DNA of 40,044 nt from an uncultured Parvularculaceae bacterium (GCA_947259375.1 CAMYLZ010000015.1:1-40044); one strand, 5' to 3'; positions 25,021-32,938 are shown, numbered from the stretch's first letter. The notes: generated from the letters alone by a model not told the origin. A program made the numbers and translations.

Positions 25021-25118
25021 GGTGCAGTTGTCCCGAATTTTGTCGCTGCCCCCCTTCGTTGCAATCTATCGGCCAGCCGCGAATGCTTTTCTAAACGGAC
25101 TGTCATAATTTTATCGAT

Positions 25119-25168
25119 CTTGCGGTTTTCGGGGCGTCGACCGCGCCCTCCTTTGCAGAAACCGCAAG
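25119..25168. other. Long-range inverted repeat between the PilZ and S9 peptidase genes
   Basis: CTTGCGGTTT (25119-25128) and AAACCGCAAG (25159-25168) form a perfect 10-bp stem. Inside it, GGGCG (25132-25136) pairs with CGCCC (25144-25148). It lies in the 200-bp gap between two divergent genes, 52 bp before the peptidase start. It could be a leader structure or an operator for both genes. Confidence 0.5.
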
Positions 25169-25220
25169 GGTTTGTATGGTGAGGAAAACTCATCCCGCAT
25201 AAGCAGTGGAGTTCCCCAAT

Positions 25221-27326
25221 ATGGTAAATCGCCTTCTATGCGCTGTCGCAGCGTCGGTCGTCGCTTTCGCTTCCGCGTTTGCCGAGGACGATCCATTTTT
25301 GTGGCTCGAAGAGATCGAGAGCGAACGCGCGCTTGATTGGGTCAAGGCGCAGAACGCCCGGTCGCTGGCCGAGATCGAAGCTGATCCGCGCTTTGCGGCG
25401 ATGTATGAAGAAGCGCTGTCTGTCCTGACATCCGATGCGCGCTTGCCGCTGGGGGCTATTCATAACGGCCAGGTCTATAATTTCTGGCAGGATGAAACGC
25501 ATGTGCGCGGGCTTTGGCGGCGCGCGAGCGTTGAGAGTTATCGTTCCGGCGCGCCGGCATGGGAGACCGTCATTGATTATGACGCGCTGGCCGAGGCGGA
25601 GGGGCGCAACTGGATTCGCGGTTCGGTTGTCTGCCTGACGCCGGAATATGTGCGCTGCATGGTGGAGCTATCGGACGGCGGCAAGGATGCGGGCGTCTGG
25701 CGCGAATTCAATACTGAGGAAAAAGCGTTCGTCGAAGACGGATTTTTCATTCCTGAAGCGAAAAGCAGCCTTGCCTGGTCTGACGCCGATACGTTGCTGG
25801 TTGGAACCGATTGGGGCGGAGATGCGCTGACGACCTCGGGCTATCCCCGCGAAGTGCGCCGTTGGCGGCGCGGCGCGGCGATGGAAAACGCCTCGACTAT
25901 TTTGCGCGTTGGCGTTGAAGATGTGTGGGCGCGGCCTATCGCCATCCATGATGACGGCGACACATATGAATTCGTGCTGCGCGGCCCGTCTTTCTTTGAG
26001 CGCGAATATTACCGCGTACGCGCCGAGGGGGCGCCTGAAAAATTGCCGTTGCCGCTGGAGGTCGACTTTGAGGGCGTGCTTGACGGGCGGGCGATTTTCT
26101 TTCTGCGGGAAGACTGGAGCTATCGCGGCGAGATCTATCCGCAAGGCGCGGTGATTGCTTATGGGTTGAGCGATGGCGCAGCGGAAGTGGTGATGACCGC
26201 CAAGGCGAACCAGTCGATCGAAAGTGTCGCCGTCGGCGATAGCGACATTATCATTCAGTATCTCGATGATGTTTCCGGCGCCGCAATGCGCCTGGCGCGC
26301 CATAAAAAGAAGCCGCAATGGCAAGCGCGGCCGATTGCATTGCCGGAAAACGGCGTTGTTTCCATCGTTTCGGCGGGCGGCGGTACTGATGACGCCATGT
26401 TTTCCTTTGAAAGCCTGACGACCCCGGATTCGCTTTATTATGTGATGGCGAACAACAAGGTCGAAAAGATCATGGATACCCCGCCCTTTTTCGACGCGAC
26501 GGGCGTGATGGTCGAGCAGCGTTTTGCAACTTCCGCAGACGGAACGAAAATTCCATATTACGTCATGGGGCGCGACAATGTATTGAAGCAGGGCGATGCG
26601 CCGACCGTGCAATATGCTTATGGCGGGTTCCTGGCGCCGACCTTGCCGGTTTATTACAGCGACCCCTCGCGGCCTCAGCATGGCGCGCTTGCCGGCCTGA
26701 TGTGGGTCAAGCGCGGCGGCGTGCTGGTGCTGTCGAATATTCGCGGCGGGTCCGAATATGGTCCCGGCTGGCACCAGGCGGCGCTCAAGGAAAACCGCCA
26801 GCGCGCCTTTGACGATTTCATCGCGATCTCGGAGCATTTGATCGAGAGCGGCGTCACCAGCGCGGAAAAGCTCGGCGCTATCGGCCGCTCGAATGGCGGC
26901 CTGTTGATGGGCGCGCTGTTGACGCAACGGCCGGATCTTTATGCGGCGATGGATATCGGCGTGCCGCTTTTCGACATGAAGCGCTATAACAAGCTGCTCG
27001 CCGGCGCGTCCTGGATGGGCGAATATGGAAATCCCGATATTCCGGAAGAATGGGCGTATATTTCTCAGTACTCGCCCTATCAAAAGCTCGAGGCGGATGC
27101 CGGCTATCCGAAAGTCCTGTTCTACACCTCCACAAAGGATGATCGCGTCCATCCCGGCCACGCCCGCAAGGCGGCGGCAAAGATGGACGCCCTTGGCTAT
27201 GACTTTTTCTATTATGAAAATATCGAGGGCGGTCACGGCGGCACGGCAAATCAGGACCAGCTCGCTTATCGCACCGCGCTCGAATACGCCTACTTCGCGA
27301 AAATGCTGATGGGGCAAATGCAATGA
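25221..27326 (+). CDS. Secreted prolyl oligopeptidase-family (S9A) serine peptidase
   Basis: A 701-residue peptidase with a cleavable signal peptide (MVNRLLCAVAASVVAFASAFA then EDD), so it acts in the periplasm. The N-terminal beta-propeller starts with DPFLWLEEIESERALDWVKAQN, the usual S9A opening. The C-terminal alpha/beta-hydrolase has GGFLAPTLP, RGGSEYGPGWHQAALKENRQRAFDDFIA, the nucleophile in GRSNGG, the acid in TKDDRVHPGHARK and the histidine in EGGHGG. The family cleaves after proline in short peptides. ATG at 25221 is 9 nt after GGAG; a GTG at 25206 would spoil the signal peptide. The small gene downstream overlaps its stop by 4 bp. Confidence 0.93.
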   Translation: MVNRLLCAVAASVVAFASAFAEDDPFLWLEEIESERALDWVKAQNARSLAEIEADPRFAAMYEEALSVLTSDARLPLGAIHNGQVYNFWQDETHVRGLWRRASVESYRSGAPAWETVIDYDALAEAEGRNWIRGSVVCLTPEYVRCMVELSDGGKDAGVWREFNTEEKAFVEDGFFIPEAKSSLAWSDADTLLVGTDWGGDALTTSGYPREVRRWRRGAAMENASTILRVGVEDVWARPIAIHDDGDTYEFVLRGPSFFEREYYRVRAEGAPEKLPLPLEVDFEGVLDGRAIFFLREDWSYRGEIYPQGAVIAYGLSDGAAEVVMTAKANQSIESVAVGDSDIIIQYLDDVSGAAMRLARHKKKPQWQARPIALPENGVVSIVSAGGGTDDAMFSFESLTTPDSLYYVMANNKVEKIMDTPPFFDATGVMVEQRFATSADGTKIPYYVMGRDNVLKQGDAPTVQYAYGGFLAPTLPVYYSDPSRPQHGALAGLMWVKRGGVLVLSNIRGGSEYGPGWHQAALKENRQRAFDDFIAISEHLIESGVTSAEKLGAIGRSNGGLLMGALLTQRPDLYAAMDIGVPLFDMKRYNKLLAGASWMGEYGNPDIPEEWAYISQYSPYQKLEADAGYPKVLFYTSTKDDRVHPGHARKAAAKMDALGYDFFYYENIEGGHGGTANQDQLAYRTALEYAYFAKMLMGQMQ

Positions 27327-27727
27327 CTGATCTCGCCGCTGTGTTGCTGCGACGCGTTTGGCGCAATGTCGACATCAAGCTATCGATCGGCGGCGAGATG
27401 CATATCCTGCGTTGGCGGCGAGGTCTCTTCATTGACGAAGTGCTGTTTGATGATCGGCGCGTTGCGACAACCAGGGGTGTTTTCGGCCGGGAGGCGATTT
27501 ATGGGCTTAATATTGCGGATGACGATGGCGAGGAAGCACGGCTCGTCCTGATGATTGACGCGCAGCCGGACTGGAATGACTGGTCCGGCGATATGCGCCC
27601 GCGCGGCGTGCGGCTTGAAACCGCAAATGATGCGTTGATCGCGCTCGGCTCGCTCGGCCCTGACCGCATGGAGCCGTTTCGTCAGCTCTTTGATCGCGCC
27701 ATCAAGGCGATCGGGCTTTCATCTTGA
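27323..27727 (+). CDS. Uncharacterised small protein coupled to the S9 peptidase
   Basis: A 134-residue protein I do not recognise. Its ATG overlaps the peptidase stop (ATGA), so the two are translationally coupled. The sequence is soluble, mixed strand/helix, and rich in Arg and Asp, with MHILRWRRGLFIDEVLFDDRRVATTRGVFGREAIYGLNI in the first half. A helical C-terminus (MEPFRQLFDRAIKAIGL) closes it. There is no signal peptide, so it would stay in the cytoplasm while the peptidase is exported. A hairpin follows immediately. Confidence 0.7.
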   Translation: MTDLAAVLLRRVWRNVDIKLSIGGEMHILRWRRGLFIDEVLFDDRRVATTRGVFGREAIYGLNIADDDGEEARLVLMIDAQPDWNDWSGDMRPRGVRLETANDALIALGSLGPDRMEPFRQLFDRAIKAIGLSS

Positions 27728-27728
27728 A

Positions 27729-27748
27729 GCGACGCGTTCTAGCGTCGC
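27729..27748. other. Hairpin between the small coupled gene and the symporter gene
   Basis: GCGACGC (27729-27735) and GCGTCGC (27742-27748) form a perfect 7-bp stem with a 6-nt loop directly after the TGA at 27725-27727. No T run follows, so it is probably an mRNA-stability or partial termination element. Confidence 0.5.
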
Positions 27749-27779
27749 GCAAAACAAAACATCAGCATTAGGGGTGGCT

Positions 27780-29048
27780 ATGGCCTGGTGGTTCGGCATC
27801 AAACTTTGGAAGCGCGTCTTTTTGGGCCTCATTCTCGGGGTCACCTTCGGGCTCGCGGTCTCGCAGACCATGGACCCGGTCGCGGGCGAAGCGTTGCTCG
27901 CCAAGGTGAGGGTCATCGGCGATATTTTCATTCGTCTGATACGGATGATCGTCGTGCCGCTGGTGTTTTTCACGCTGGTGGCCGGCATTTACGCCATGGG
28001 CGATCCGAAAAAGCTCGGCACTATCGGCGTCAAGGCGTTTGCGCTTTATCTCCTGACGACGTTTTTCGCCAATCTCATCGGTCTCGGCATGGGCACGCTG
28101 CTGCGCCCCGGCGCTGGCGTTGACCTTGGCGGCGCTGAGCCAAGGCAGATGGGCGAGGCTCAGCCCATCGGCGAGCGCCTGATGGCGATCATTCCGCAAA
28201 ACCCGTTTCAGGCGCTGGTTGAGGGCGATATTCTGGCGGTGATCTTCTTCGCATTGCTGCTCGGCGTCGGATTGCTGATGGCGCGCGAGGCGGGCCAGGC
28301 GGCGGGGCGTTTCTTCGAAGCGATTTCCGAAGGCGTCCTGAAAATGACCCATATCATCATGGAGCTTGCACCTTTCGGCGTTTTCGGCCTCATCGCCTAT
28401 GTGGCGGGCACGCAAGGGGTCGCAACCTTCACGGCCATCCTCACCCTGACCATTGCGGTCTATCTCGGTGCGGCGCTGCATATGCTGATCGTTTATGGCG
28501 GGTTGGTGCGGATTGTTCTCAACCTGCCTTTTGTCGATTATTTCCGCGGCATTCTCGACCCGATGATGGTCGCCTATTCCACATCTTCATCCTCTGCGAC
28601 CCTGCCGGTCACCATTCGCGCGGCGACCGAAAATCTCGGCATCAAGAAATCCGTGGCTGGCTCGGTGCTGCCGCTCGGCGCGACCATAAACATGGACGGC
28701 ACATCGCTTTATCTCGGCATTGTCGCGCTATTCACCGCGCAGGCCTTTGGTTATACGCTTGAGCCGCAGCATTACATCCTGATTGCGCTAACCTGCGCGC
28801 TGGTGTCCATCGGCACGGCGGGCGTGCCTTCCGCCTCGCTGTTTCTGCTTTCCATCGTGCTTGATGTGTTCGAGGTGACGCCGGAACACACGGCGCTGGT
28901 CATCGGTTTCATCTTCCCCTTTGACCGGCTGCTCGACATGATGCGCACCGTAACCAACGTCACTGGCGATACCGCCGTTGCGACCGCCGTGGCGAAATGG
29001 GAAGGTGAGCTGGACGAAGAGGTGTTCAGAACCAAGCCATTGGCGTAG
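27780..29048 (+). CDS. Dicarboxylate/amino acid:cation symporter (DAACS, GltP/DctA family)
   Basis: An inner-membrane secondary transporter that takes up glutamate/aspartate or C4-dicarboxylates with sodium ions or protons. The 422-residue product has the family's eight-helix plus two-hairpin build. The serine-rich STSSSSATLPVT forms hairpin 1, GATINMDGT is the TM7 motif, and GTAGVPSASLFLLSIV is hairpin 2. FDRLLDMMRTVTNVTGDTAVA closes TM8. The start is ATG at 27780 just after AGGGG; the open frame begins earlier at 27690. DctA and GltP cannot be told apart with confidence here. Confidence 0.93.
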   Translation: MAWWFGIKLWKRVFLGLILGVTFGLAVSQTMDPVAGEALLAKVRVIGDIFIRLIRMIVVPLVFFTLVAGIYAMGDPKKLGTIGVKAFALYLLTTFFANLIGLGMGTLLRPGAGVDLGGAEPRQMGEAQPIGERLMAIIPQNPFQALVEGDILAVIFFALLLGVGLLMAREAGQAAGRFFEAISEGVLKMTHIIMELAPFGVFGLIAYVAGTQGVATFTAILTLTIAVYLGAALHMLIVYGGLVRIVLNLPFVDYFRGILDPMMVAYSTSSSSATLPVTIRAATENLGIKKSVAGSVLPLGATINMDGTSLYLGIVALFTAQAFGYTLEPQHYILIALTCALVSIGTAGVPSASLFLLSIVLDVFEVTPEHTALVIGFIFPFDRLLDMMRTVTNVTGDTAVATAVAKWEGELDEEVFRTKPLA

Positions 29049-29093
29049 ACTGGCGCCATGGCCTGTTTTTTGTCGTAATTCATTGGTGTGCGG

Positions 29094-29687
29094 ATGGCCA
29101 ATAATATCAAGGCGTTGCGCATCGCATTTTTACTGAGCCCGCGAGAATTTGCGCGGCTGATCGGCATCTATCCGGATTATGTGGCGCGGCTTGAAAGCGG
29201 CGAGCGGGCGTTGAGCGAGATTTGGATCGACACCGTAACGAAAGCGCTCGGCGTGCCGCCGGAGATGGTCACCGACCCCTCGGTCAAGATCGACGCTGCC
29301 GCCTTGCGCGCCCGCCGGCCGGACGGGCCGCCGCCGGTATTATGCCCGATCGCCGCGCGTTATGGGGTCCTGGCGCTGGTCGCGAAAATGGGCGGGCTGC
29401 GCCGGGCCGAGGCGCTGGATGAAGATCGCATTGCCGATGCGGTGCAAAATCTCGTCGCTTATGTGGATAACCGTTCGCCCAACTTGCCAGGCGACCAGAG
29501 CGCCGATTTGCGCGCTAATCGTCTTTTGAAAGGTCTTCAAATAACCGCCTTAACAATCCTTCAATCCTACGAGGCGGAGCTTCATCCGAACTTTCATCGA
29601 GAGCTTGAGATCGCCGCTCGAGGGGTAGCGTCGCTGCTTGAGGCGTTTTCGGCTGTCGACGAGAACGCTCAGCTACCGGGAATATGA
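29094..29687 (+). CDS. XRE-type helix-turn-helix DNA-binding protein
   Basis: A 197-residue protein with an N-terminal Cro/C1-type HTH, IKALRIAFLLSPREFARLIGIYPDYVARLESGERALSEIWIDTVTKALGV, in which the usual glutamine-rich first turn is partly changed. The remaining 130 residues are mainly helical and not recognised; they could bind an effector or make a dimer. The start at ATG 29094 has only a weak ribosome site (GGTG). The last 170 bp overlap an open frame on the other strand (29515-29775), and codon use there is less GC-rich than elsewhere in the gene. Regulator of unknown targets. Confidence 0.75.
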   Translation: MANNIKALRIAFLLSPREFARLIGIYPDYVARLESGERALSEIWIDTVTKALGVPPEMVTDPSVKIDAAALRARRPDGPPPVLCPIAARYGVLALVAKMGGLRRAEALDEDRIADAVQNLVAYVDNRSPNLPGDQSADLRANRLLKGLQITALTILQSYEAELHPNFHRELEIAARGVASLLEAFSAVDENAQLPGI

Positions 29688-29775
29688 CAATATTGCTGTC
29701 TTCCCGCGGTTTTGGAAAAACCCGAAGCAGTCGTTCATAAAGCGTCTCGCCGCGTTTTTTCTCGTCTTCTCCCAA
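29515..29775 (-). CDS. Possible small antisense-overlapping protein
   Basis: An 86-residue open frame starting at TTG (29775). It reads GEDEKKRGETLYERLLRVFPKPREDSNIVIFPVAERSRRQP and then a charged low-complexity tail with a final helix, RIEGLLRRLFEDLS. It overlaps the 3' part of the XRE gene by 173 bp. It could be a real short regulatory protein, or chance. Its N-terminal half lies in sequence that is otherwise non-coding. I rate real translation as somewhat less likely than not. Confidence 0.35.
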   Translation of the reverse strand: MGEDEKKRGETLYERLLRVFPKPREDSNIVIFPVAERSRRQPKTPQAATLPLERRSQALDESSDEAPPRRIEGLLRRLFEDLSKDD

Positions 29776-30123
29776 CGGTTTCCCCCGATTTGATTGTCAA
29801 TTTGGCTGTTCGACGGCTGATCAGCTTTCTAGGCGATTTACGGAAAAAGTGAAAGTTAACGCAACACTCCAATATCGCTCGGTTTTGCGCCGTTCACGCA
29901 GCCCTGGTTGCGATTTTACTATGTGCAATCGTTTCTGCACCGAACCGACGTTTGGTTTTTCCAGCGCTCGGCCATGCGCACTATAGCCCTTAATATAACA
30001 ATAGTAAAGATTAATGAAGTATTACGAATATGTCTGTAAAGCGTAATTTAAAGCAGTCTTAATTTGTTTTTCTTCTCCTTGGGGTCGCAGTCGGCATTTC
30101 GGCTTCAACCCTGGAGAAGGACG
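29688..30123. other. AT-rich intergenic region (436 bp) with no assignable gene apart from the 5' end of the minus-strand frame
   Basis: After the XRE gene the sequence becomes clearly AT-richer than the rest of the window, especially 29980-30070, with runs such as TAATATAACAATAG. It holds the start of the uncertain minus-strand frame (to 29775). From about 29830 on it most likely holds the promoters of the gene at 30124. I see no tRNA, small RNA motif or terminator in it. Confidence 0.6.
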
Positions 30124-30522
30124 ATGGCGAAAAAAGACCTGAGACCCGAACAAGTAAAGCTTTTGCGGTTTGAAAAAACGATAGAAGCCGCATGCAGGGA
30201 AAAGGCGGCTGGCAAGCCGCTGGATAAAGGACCGATCCTCGCAGGCCTTGCGGGCGTTGCGGCGGCGGGCGCCGGCGCGGCGGCCAAGCTCGGCACGGAT
30301 GCGCCGTTGCAGGCCGCAAATGCGATCAAGACCGCGGCTCACGCGCCCGGCGGTGGCGAGCAATGGTTGATCCATCTTGCGGATGTGGTCAGCCGGAGCC
30401 ACAATGCGATTGAAAACCTTGCCGTGCAGGGATCTTATGCGTTGTTGGAGGCGAGCGGCGGTACGCCAAAAATTGCGCCATCGGAGGTTGTGGCATCTCT
30501 GCTGAAGAGTGGCTTATTGTAG
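30124..30522 (+). CDS. Uncharacterised small Ala-rich protein
   Basis: A 132-residue product I do not recognise. The N-terminal 35 residues are charged (DLRPEQVKLLRFEKTIEAACREKAAGKP). A Gly/Ala-rich hydrophobic stretch follows (LAGLAGVAAAGAGAAAKLG), which could be a short amphipathic or membrane helix, and then a soluble helical part. ATG at 30124 follows GGAGAAGG. The downstream membrane protein gene starts within or just after it, so the pair is likely one operon. The strong ribosome site and ordinary codon use argue that it is real. Confidence 0.6.
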   Translation: MAKKDLRPEQVKLLRFEKTIEAACREKAAGKPLDKGPILAGLAGVAAAGAGAAAKLGTDAPLQAANAIKTAAHAPGGGEQWLIHLADVVSRSHNAIENLAVQGSYALLEASGGTPKIAPSEVVASLLKSGLL

Positions 30523-30538
30523 CGCGCTACGGGGCGTT

Positions 30539-30569
30539 CCTCCTGGCAGGAGGCGTCTTGTGCCTCCTG
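30539..30569 (+). promoter_or_regulatory. Ribosome binding site flanked by two complementary anti-SD segments
   Basis: AGGAGG (30548-30553) lies before a TTG at 30558. It is flanked by CCTCCTG at 30539-30545 and CCTCCTG again at 30563-30569. Either copy can pair with the ribosome site, giving two mutually exclusive hairpins. This matters only if TTG 30558 is a true start. Confidence 0.35.
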
Positions 30570-31010
30570 TCGGGTTCTAAAAACCTGAAGCTCGCCGCAG
30601 CGGTGATCGCCGCTGACTGGGCGCTTAGCAACACGTTTTATTACTTTTTCAGCGCTGCGGCGGTGAATTTGATCGCGCCGACCAATTTCATCGTGCTGGG
30701 GCTGTTTTTTACATTCTGGCGTTCGAAACGCCTCAATGGCGCGTTTATCCACAAGATCTTTTTCAGCTATTACAGCCTCTATCTGATCATCAATATGTGG
30801 CATTTGCTCGGGCGGTTTTTCTTTCCCGAAACGCTGACCGCCAATTACTATTTCTCGCTGGCCGCATCGAACATCGTCTTCATTCTCATCGTTCTGACCA
30901 TGTGGTTGTTCGCGATCCTGAAGTTTCTCGACAATCATTCGGAAGGCGGCCTGATGGGCGTTTTCGAGCGCAATATTCACAATTGGCGTAAATGGTTCGG
31001 CGGACGCTGA
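30558..31010 (+). CDS. Four- to five-helix membrane protein, unknown; N-terminus uncertain
   Basis: From TTG at 30558 the product has 150 residues with hydrophobic helices at about 10-25, 30-52, 62-85 and 100-125, then a short basic C-terminus (NIHNWRKWFGGR). I do not recognise the family. The same frame is open upstream and encodes a hydrophobic helix (RYGAFLLAGGVLCLLSG) that the TTG start cuts in half. An ATC at 30495, 7 nt after GGAGG, would give SAEEWLIVARYGAFLLAGG as the natural opening. That would add 21 residues and overlap the preceding gene by 28 bp. The ATC may be a rare start or a base error for ATG. Confidence 0.7.
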   Translation: MCLLSGSKNLKLAAAVIAADWALSNTFYYFFSAAAVNLIAPTNFIVLGLFFTFWRSKRLNGAFIHKIFFSYYSLYLIINMWHLLGRFFFPETLTANYYFSLAASNIVFILIVLTMWLFAILKFLDNHSEGGLMGVFERNIHNWRKWFGGR

Positions 31011-31017
31011 GGAACGC

Positions 31018-31038
31018 GCCGGCGGCTGAAACGCCGGC
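31018..31038. other. GC-rich hairpin after the membrane protein gene
   Basis: GCCGGCG (31018-31024) and CGCCGGC (31032-31038) form a 7-bp stem with a 7-nt loop starting 7 bp after the stop codon. No T run follows. It may slow or stabilise the transcript end ahead of the ffh promoter. Confidence 0.45.
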
Positions 31039-31054
31039 TGGCGGCGCCATTGGC

Positions 31055-31083
31055 TTGCCATTTGACGCTCCAGCCTCTATATG
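31055..31083 (+). promoter_or_regulatory. Candidate promoter for ffh
   Basis: TTGCCA (31055-31060) and TATATG (31078-31083) are separated by 17 bp, which fits the sigma-70 type well. About 210 bp of leader would lie before the ffh ATG. I saw no 4.5S RNA motif in that leader. Confidence 0.4.
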
Positions 31084-31296
31084 CCGCCCAAATCTCGGGA
31101 AATGCTGCCTTTCCCGCGTCTGCCGGCACGACCCCCTATATTGAACAGGGACGGGGCCGGGGATGTCCCGCCGCCGGAGTAACGCTCTCGCGGCGGCGCA
31201 TTGCGTTATGCGCATTGCGCGCAAGCGGGCGTCCAGGCGCGGATTGGCGGGTTTTGTGGGCCGCAAAGACAAGGTTTCGAGACCGAAAGGGCATCG

Positions 31297-32841
31297 ATGT
31301 TTGAAAGCTTAAGCGACCGTTTAGGCACGATTTTCGAAGGGCTGCGCGGCAAGGGCGCCCTTGATGAAAAGGATGTCAGCGAAGCCCTGCGCGAAGTGCG
31401 CGTGGCGCTTCTGGAGGCGGATGTCGCCCTGCCGGTCGCCAAGAGCTTTATCGCCAAAGTCAAGGAGCGCGCGGTCGGCGCCGAGGTTCTGCGGTCGGTC
31501 ACGCCCGGCCAGCAAGTGGTCAAGATCGTCCATGACGCGCTGGCGGAGATGCTTGGCGGCGACGCCGACGCGTCGCTTTCTTTCGCGACGAGCCCGCCGG
31601 CGGTCATCATGATGGTCGGCCTGCAAGGCTCGGGCAAGACGACGTCGACGGCGAAAATCGCCTTGCGCCTGACGACGCGCGAGAAGAAAAAAGTCCTCAT
31701 GGCCTCGCTCGATACGCGCCGTCCGGCCGCGCAGGAGCAGCTTGCGATCCTTGGCGAGCAGGCGGAGGTGAAGACCCTTCCGATCATCGCCGGGCAATCG
31801 CCCCGCGATATCGCCAACCGCGCCATTGAAGCGGGTAAGCTCGGCGGGTTCGATGTGGTGATGCTCGACACGGCGGGCCGGCTTTCCATCGACGAGCAGT
31901 TGATGGCTGAAGTCGCCGATATTCACAACGCGACGCGCCCGATCGAAACCCTGCTGGTTGTCGATGCGCTCACCGGTCAGGATGCGGTGACGACGGCGGA
32001 AAAATTCAAAGAGCGCGTGCCGGTCACCGGGGTCGTCATGACACGGATCGACGGCGATGCGCGCGGCGGCGCGGCGCTGTCCATGCGCGCAGTCACCGGT
32101 GCGCCGATCAAGTTTGTCGGCGTTGGCGAGAAAATCGACGCGCTTGACGTCTTTGCGCCAGACCGCATGGCCGGCCGCATTCTCGGCATGGGCGACATCG
32201 TCTCGCTGGTCGAAAAAGCGTCGGCTGAAATGGACGCGGCCAAGGCGGAAAAAGCCGCCAGGAAAATGGCGAAGGGCGAGTTCGATATGAACGACCTCGC
32301 CGATCAGTTCAAACAGATGCGCAAAATGGGCGGCATGGGCGCGATCCTCGGGCTGATGCCGGGCATGGGCAAGGTCAAGAAAATGGTCGATCAGGCCGGC
32401 GGTCTGGATGACAAGGAGATCGTTCGCCAGGAAGCGATCATCAGCTCAATGACGAAAGTCGAGCGCAAAAAGCCCGCGCTGATGAACGCCAAGCGCAAAA
32501 AGCGCGTCGCCGCCGGTTCAGGCACCTCCGTGCAGGAGGTGAACAAGCTTTTGAAAGCCCATCGGCAAATGGCCGACATGATGAAAAAAATGGGCAAGGG
32601 CGGCATGAAAGGCATGGCCAAGCAGCTTGGCGCCCTTGGTGGCGGGATGGGCGGCGTGCCGGGCGGCGCTGGCGGGAAGGGCGCGCCGGATCCGGCGATG
32701 CTCGAAGCCGCAAAAGGCGGCGAAGGCGCCCTTCCGGGTACGGACGACCTTGATTTCGACGCCATTGAAAAAGCGCTCTCCGGTCAGGCCCCGATGCCGC
32801 CGGGGTTGGGCGGTTTACCCGGTTTGGGGAAGAAGAAATGA
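31297..32841 (+). CDS. ffh: Signal recognition particle protein Ffh
   Basis: Ffh is the GTPase that, with 4.5S RNA, brings signal-bearing ribosomes to FtsY at the membrane. The 514-residue protein starts MFESLSDRLGTIFEGLRGKG (N domain). It has GLQGSGKTTSTAKIA (G1), DTRRPAAQEQL (G2), DTAGRLSIDEQLM (G3) and TRIDGDARGGAALS, the closing GTPase block. The methionine-rich M domain follows (DQFKQMRKMGGMGAILGLMPGMG, then SGTSVQEVNKLLK), with a Gly/Met-rich C-terminal tail. The ATG at 31297 is chosen because it starts the N domain; the frame is open earlier. rpsP follows. Confidence 0.98.
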   Translation: MFESLSDRLGTIFEGLRGKGALDEKDVSEALREVRVALLEADVALPVAKSFIAKVKERAVGAEVLRSVTPGQQVVKIVHDALAEMLGGDADASLSFATSPPAVIMMVGLQGSGKTTSTAKIALRLTTREKKKVLMASLDTRRPAAQEQLAILGEQAEVKTLPIIAGQSPRDIANRAIEAGKLGGFDVVMLDTAGRLSIDEQLMAEVADIHNATRPIETLLVVDALTGQDAVTTAEKFKERVPVTGVVMTRIDGDARGGAALSMRAVTGAPIKFVGVGEKIDALDVFAPDRMAGRILGMGDIVSLVEKASAEMDAAKAEKAARKMAKGEFDMNDLADQFKQMRKMGGMGAILGLMPGMGKVKKMVDQAGGLDDKEIVRQEAIISSMTKVERKKPALMNAKRKKRVAAGSGTSVQEVNKLLKAHRQMADMMKKMGKGGMKGMAKQLGALGGGMGGVPGGAGGKGAPDPAMLEAAKGGEGALPGTDDLDFDAIEKALSGQAPMPPGLGGLPGLGKKK

Positions 32842-32845
32842 AGAT

Positions 32846-32916
32846 AAGGCAGTAGGCATTAGGCAGTAGGGAATGGCGAAACTCTATTGCCTACTGCCTA
32901 CCCACTATTGCCTAAT
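32846..32916. repeat. Multi-unit inverted repeat between ffh and rpsP
   Basis: Heptamer-like units GGCAGTA and GGCATTA on the left (from 32848) are answered by complements on the right (to about 32912). GGCAGTAGG (32862-32870) pairs exactly with CCTACTGCC (32890-32898). The outer arm 32848-32855 pairs with 32105+800 region 32905-32912 with one G-T pair. The loop is 19 nt. It starts 6 bp after the ffh stop and ends 23 bp before rpsP, and lies in no reading frame. It resembles dispersed REP-like elements made of short GGCARTA units. Confidence 0.7.
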
Positions 32917-32938
32917 TAGAAAGAAGGAAGAAACCAAA

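Noticed and set aside
25668-27323. 551-residue open frame on the minus strand
   Set aside because: Exact antisense of the S9 peptidase, His/Arg-rich, no ribosome site or family motif.
31011-31296. 4.5S (SRP) RNA gene upstream of ffh
   Set aside because: The conserved GGAAGCAGCCAAGGCA-type apical loop is absent; only GC hairpins are seen.
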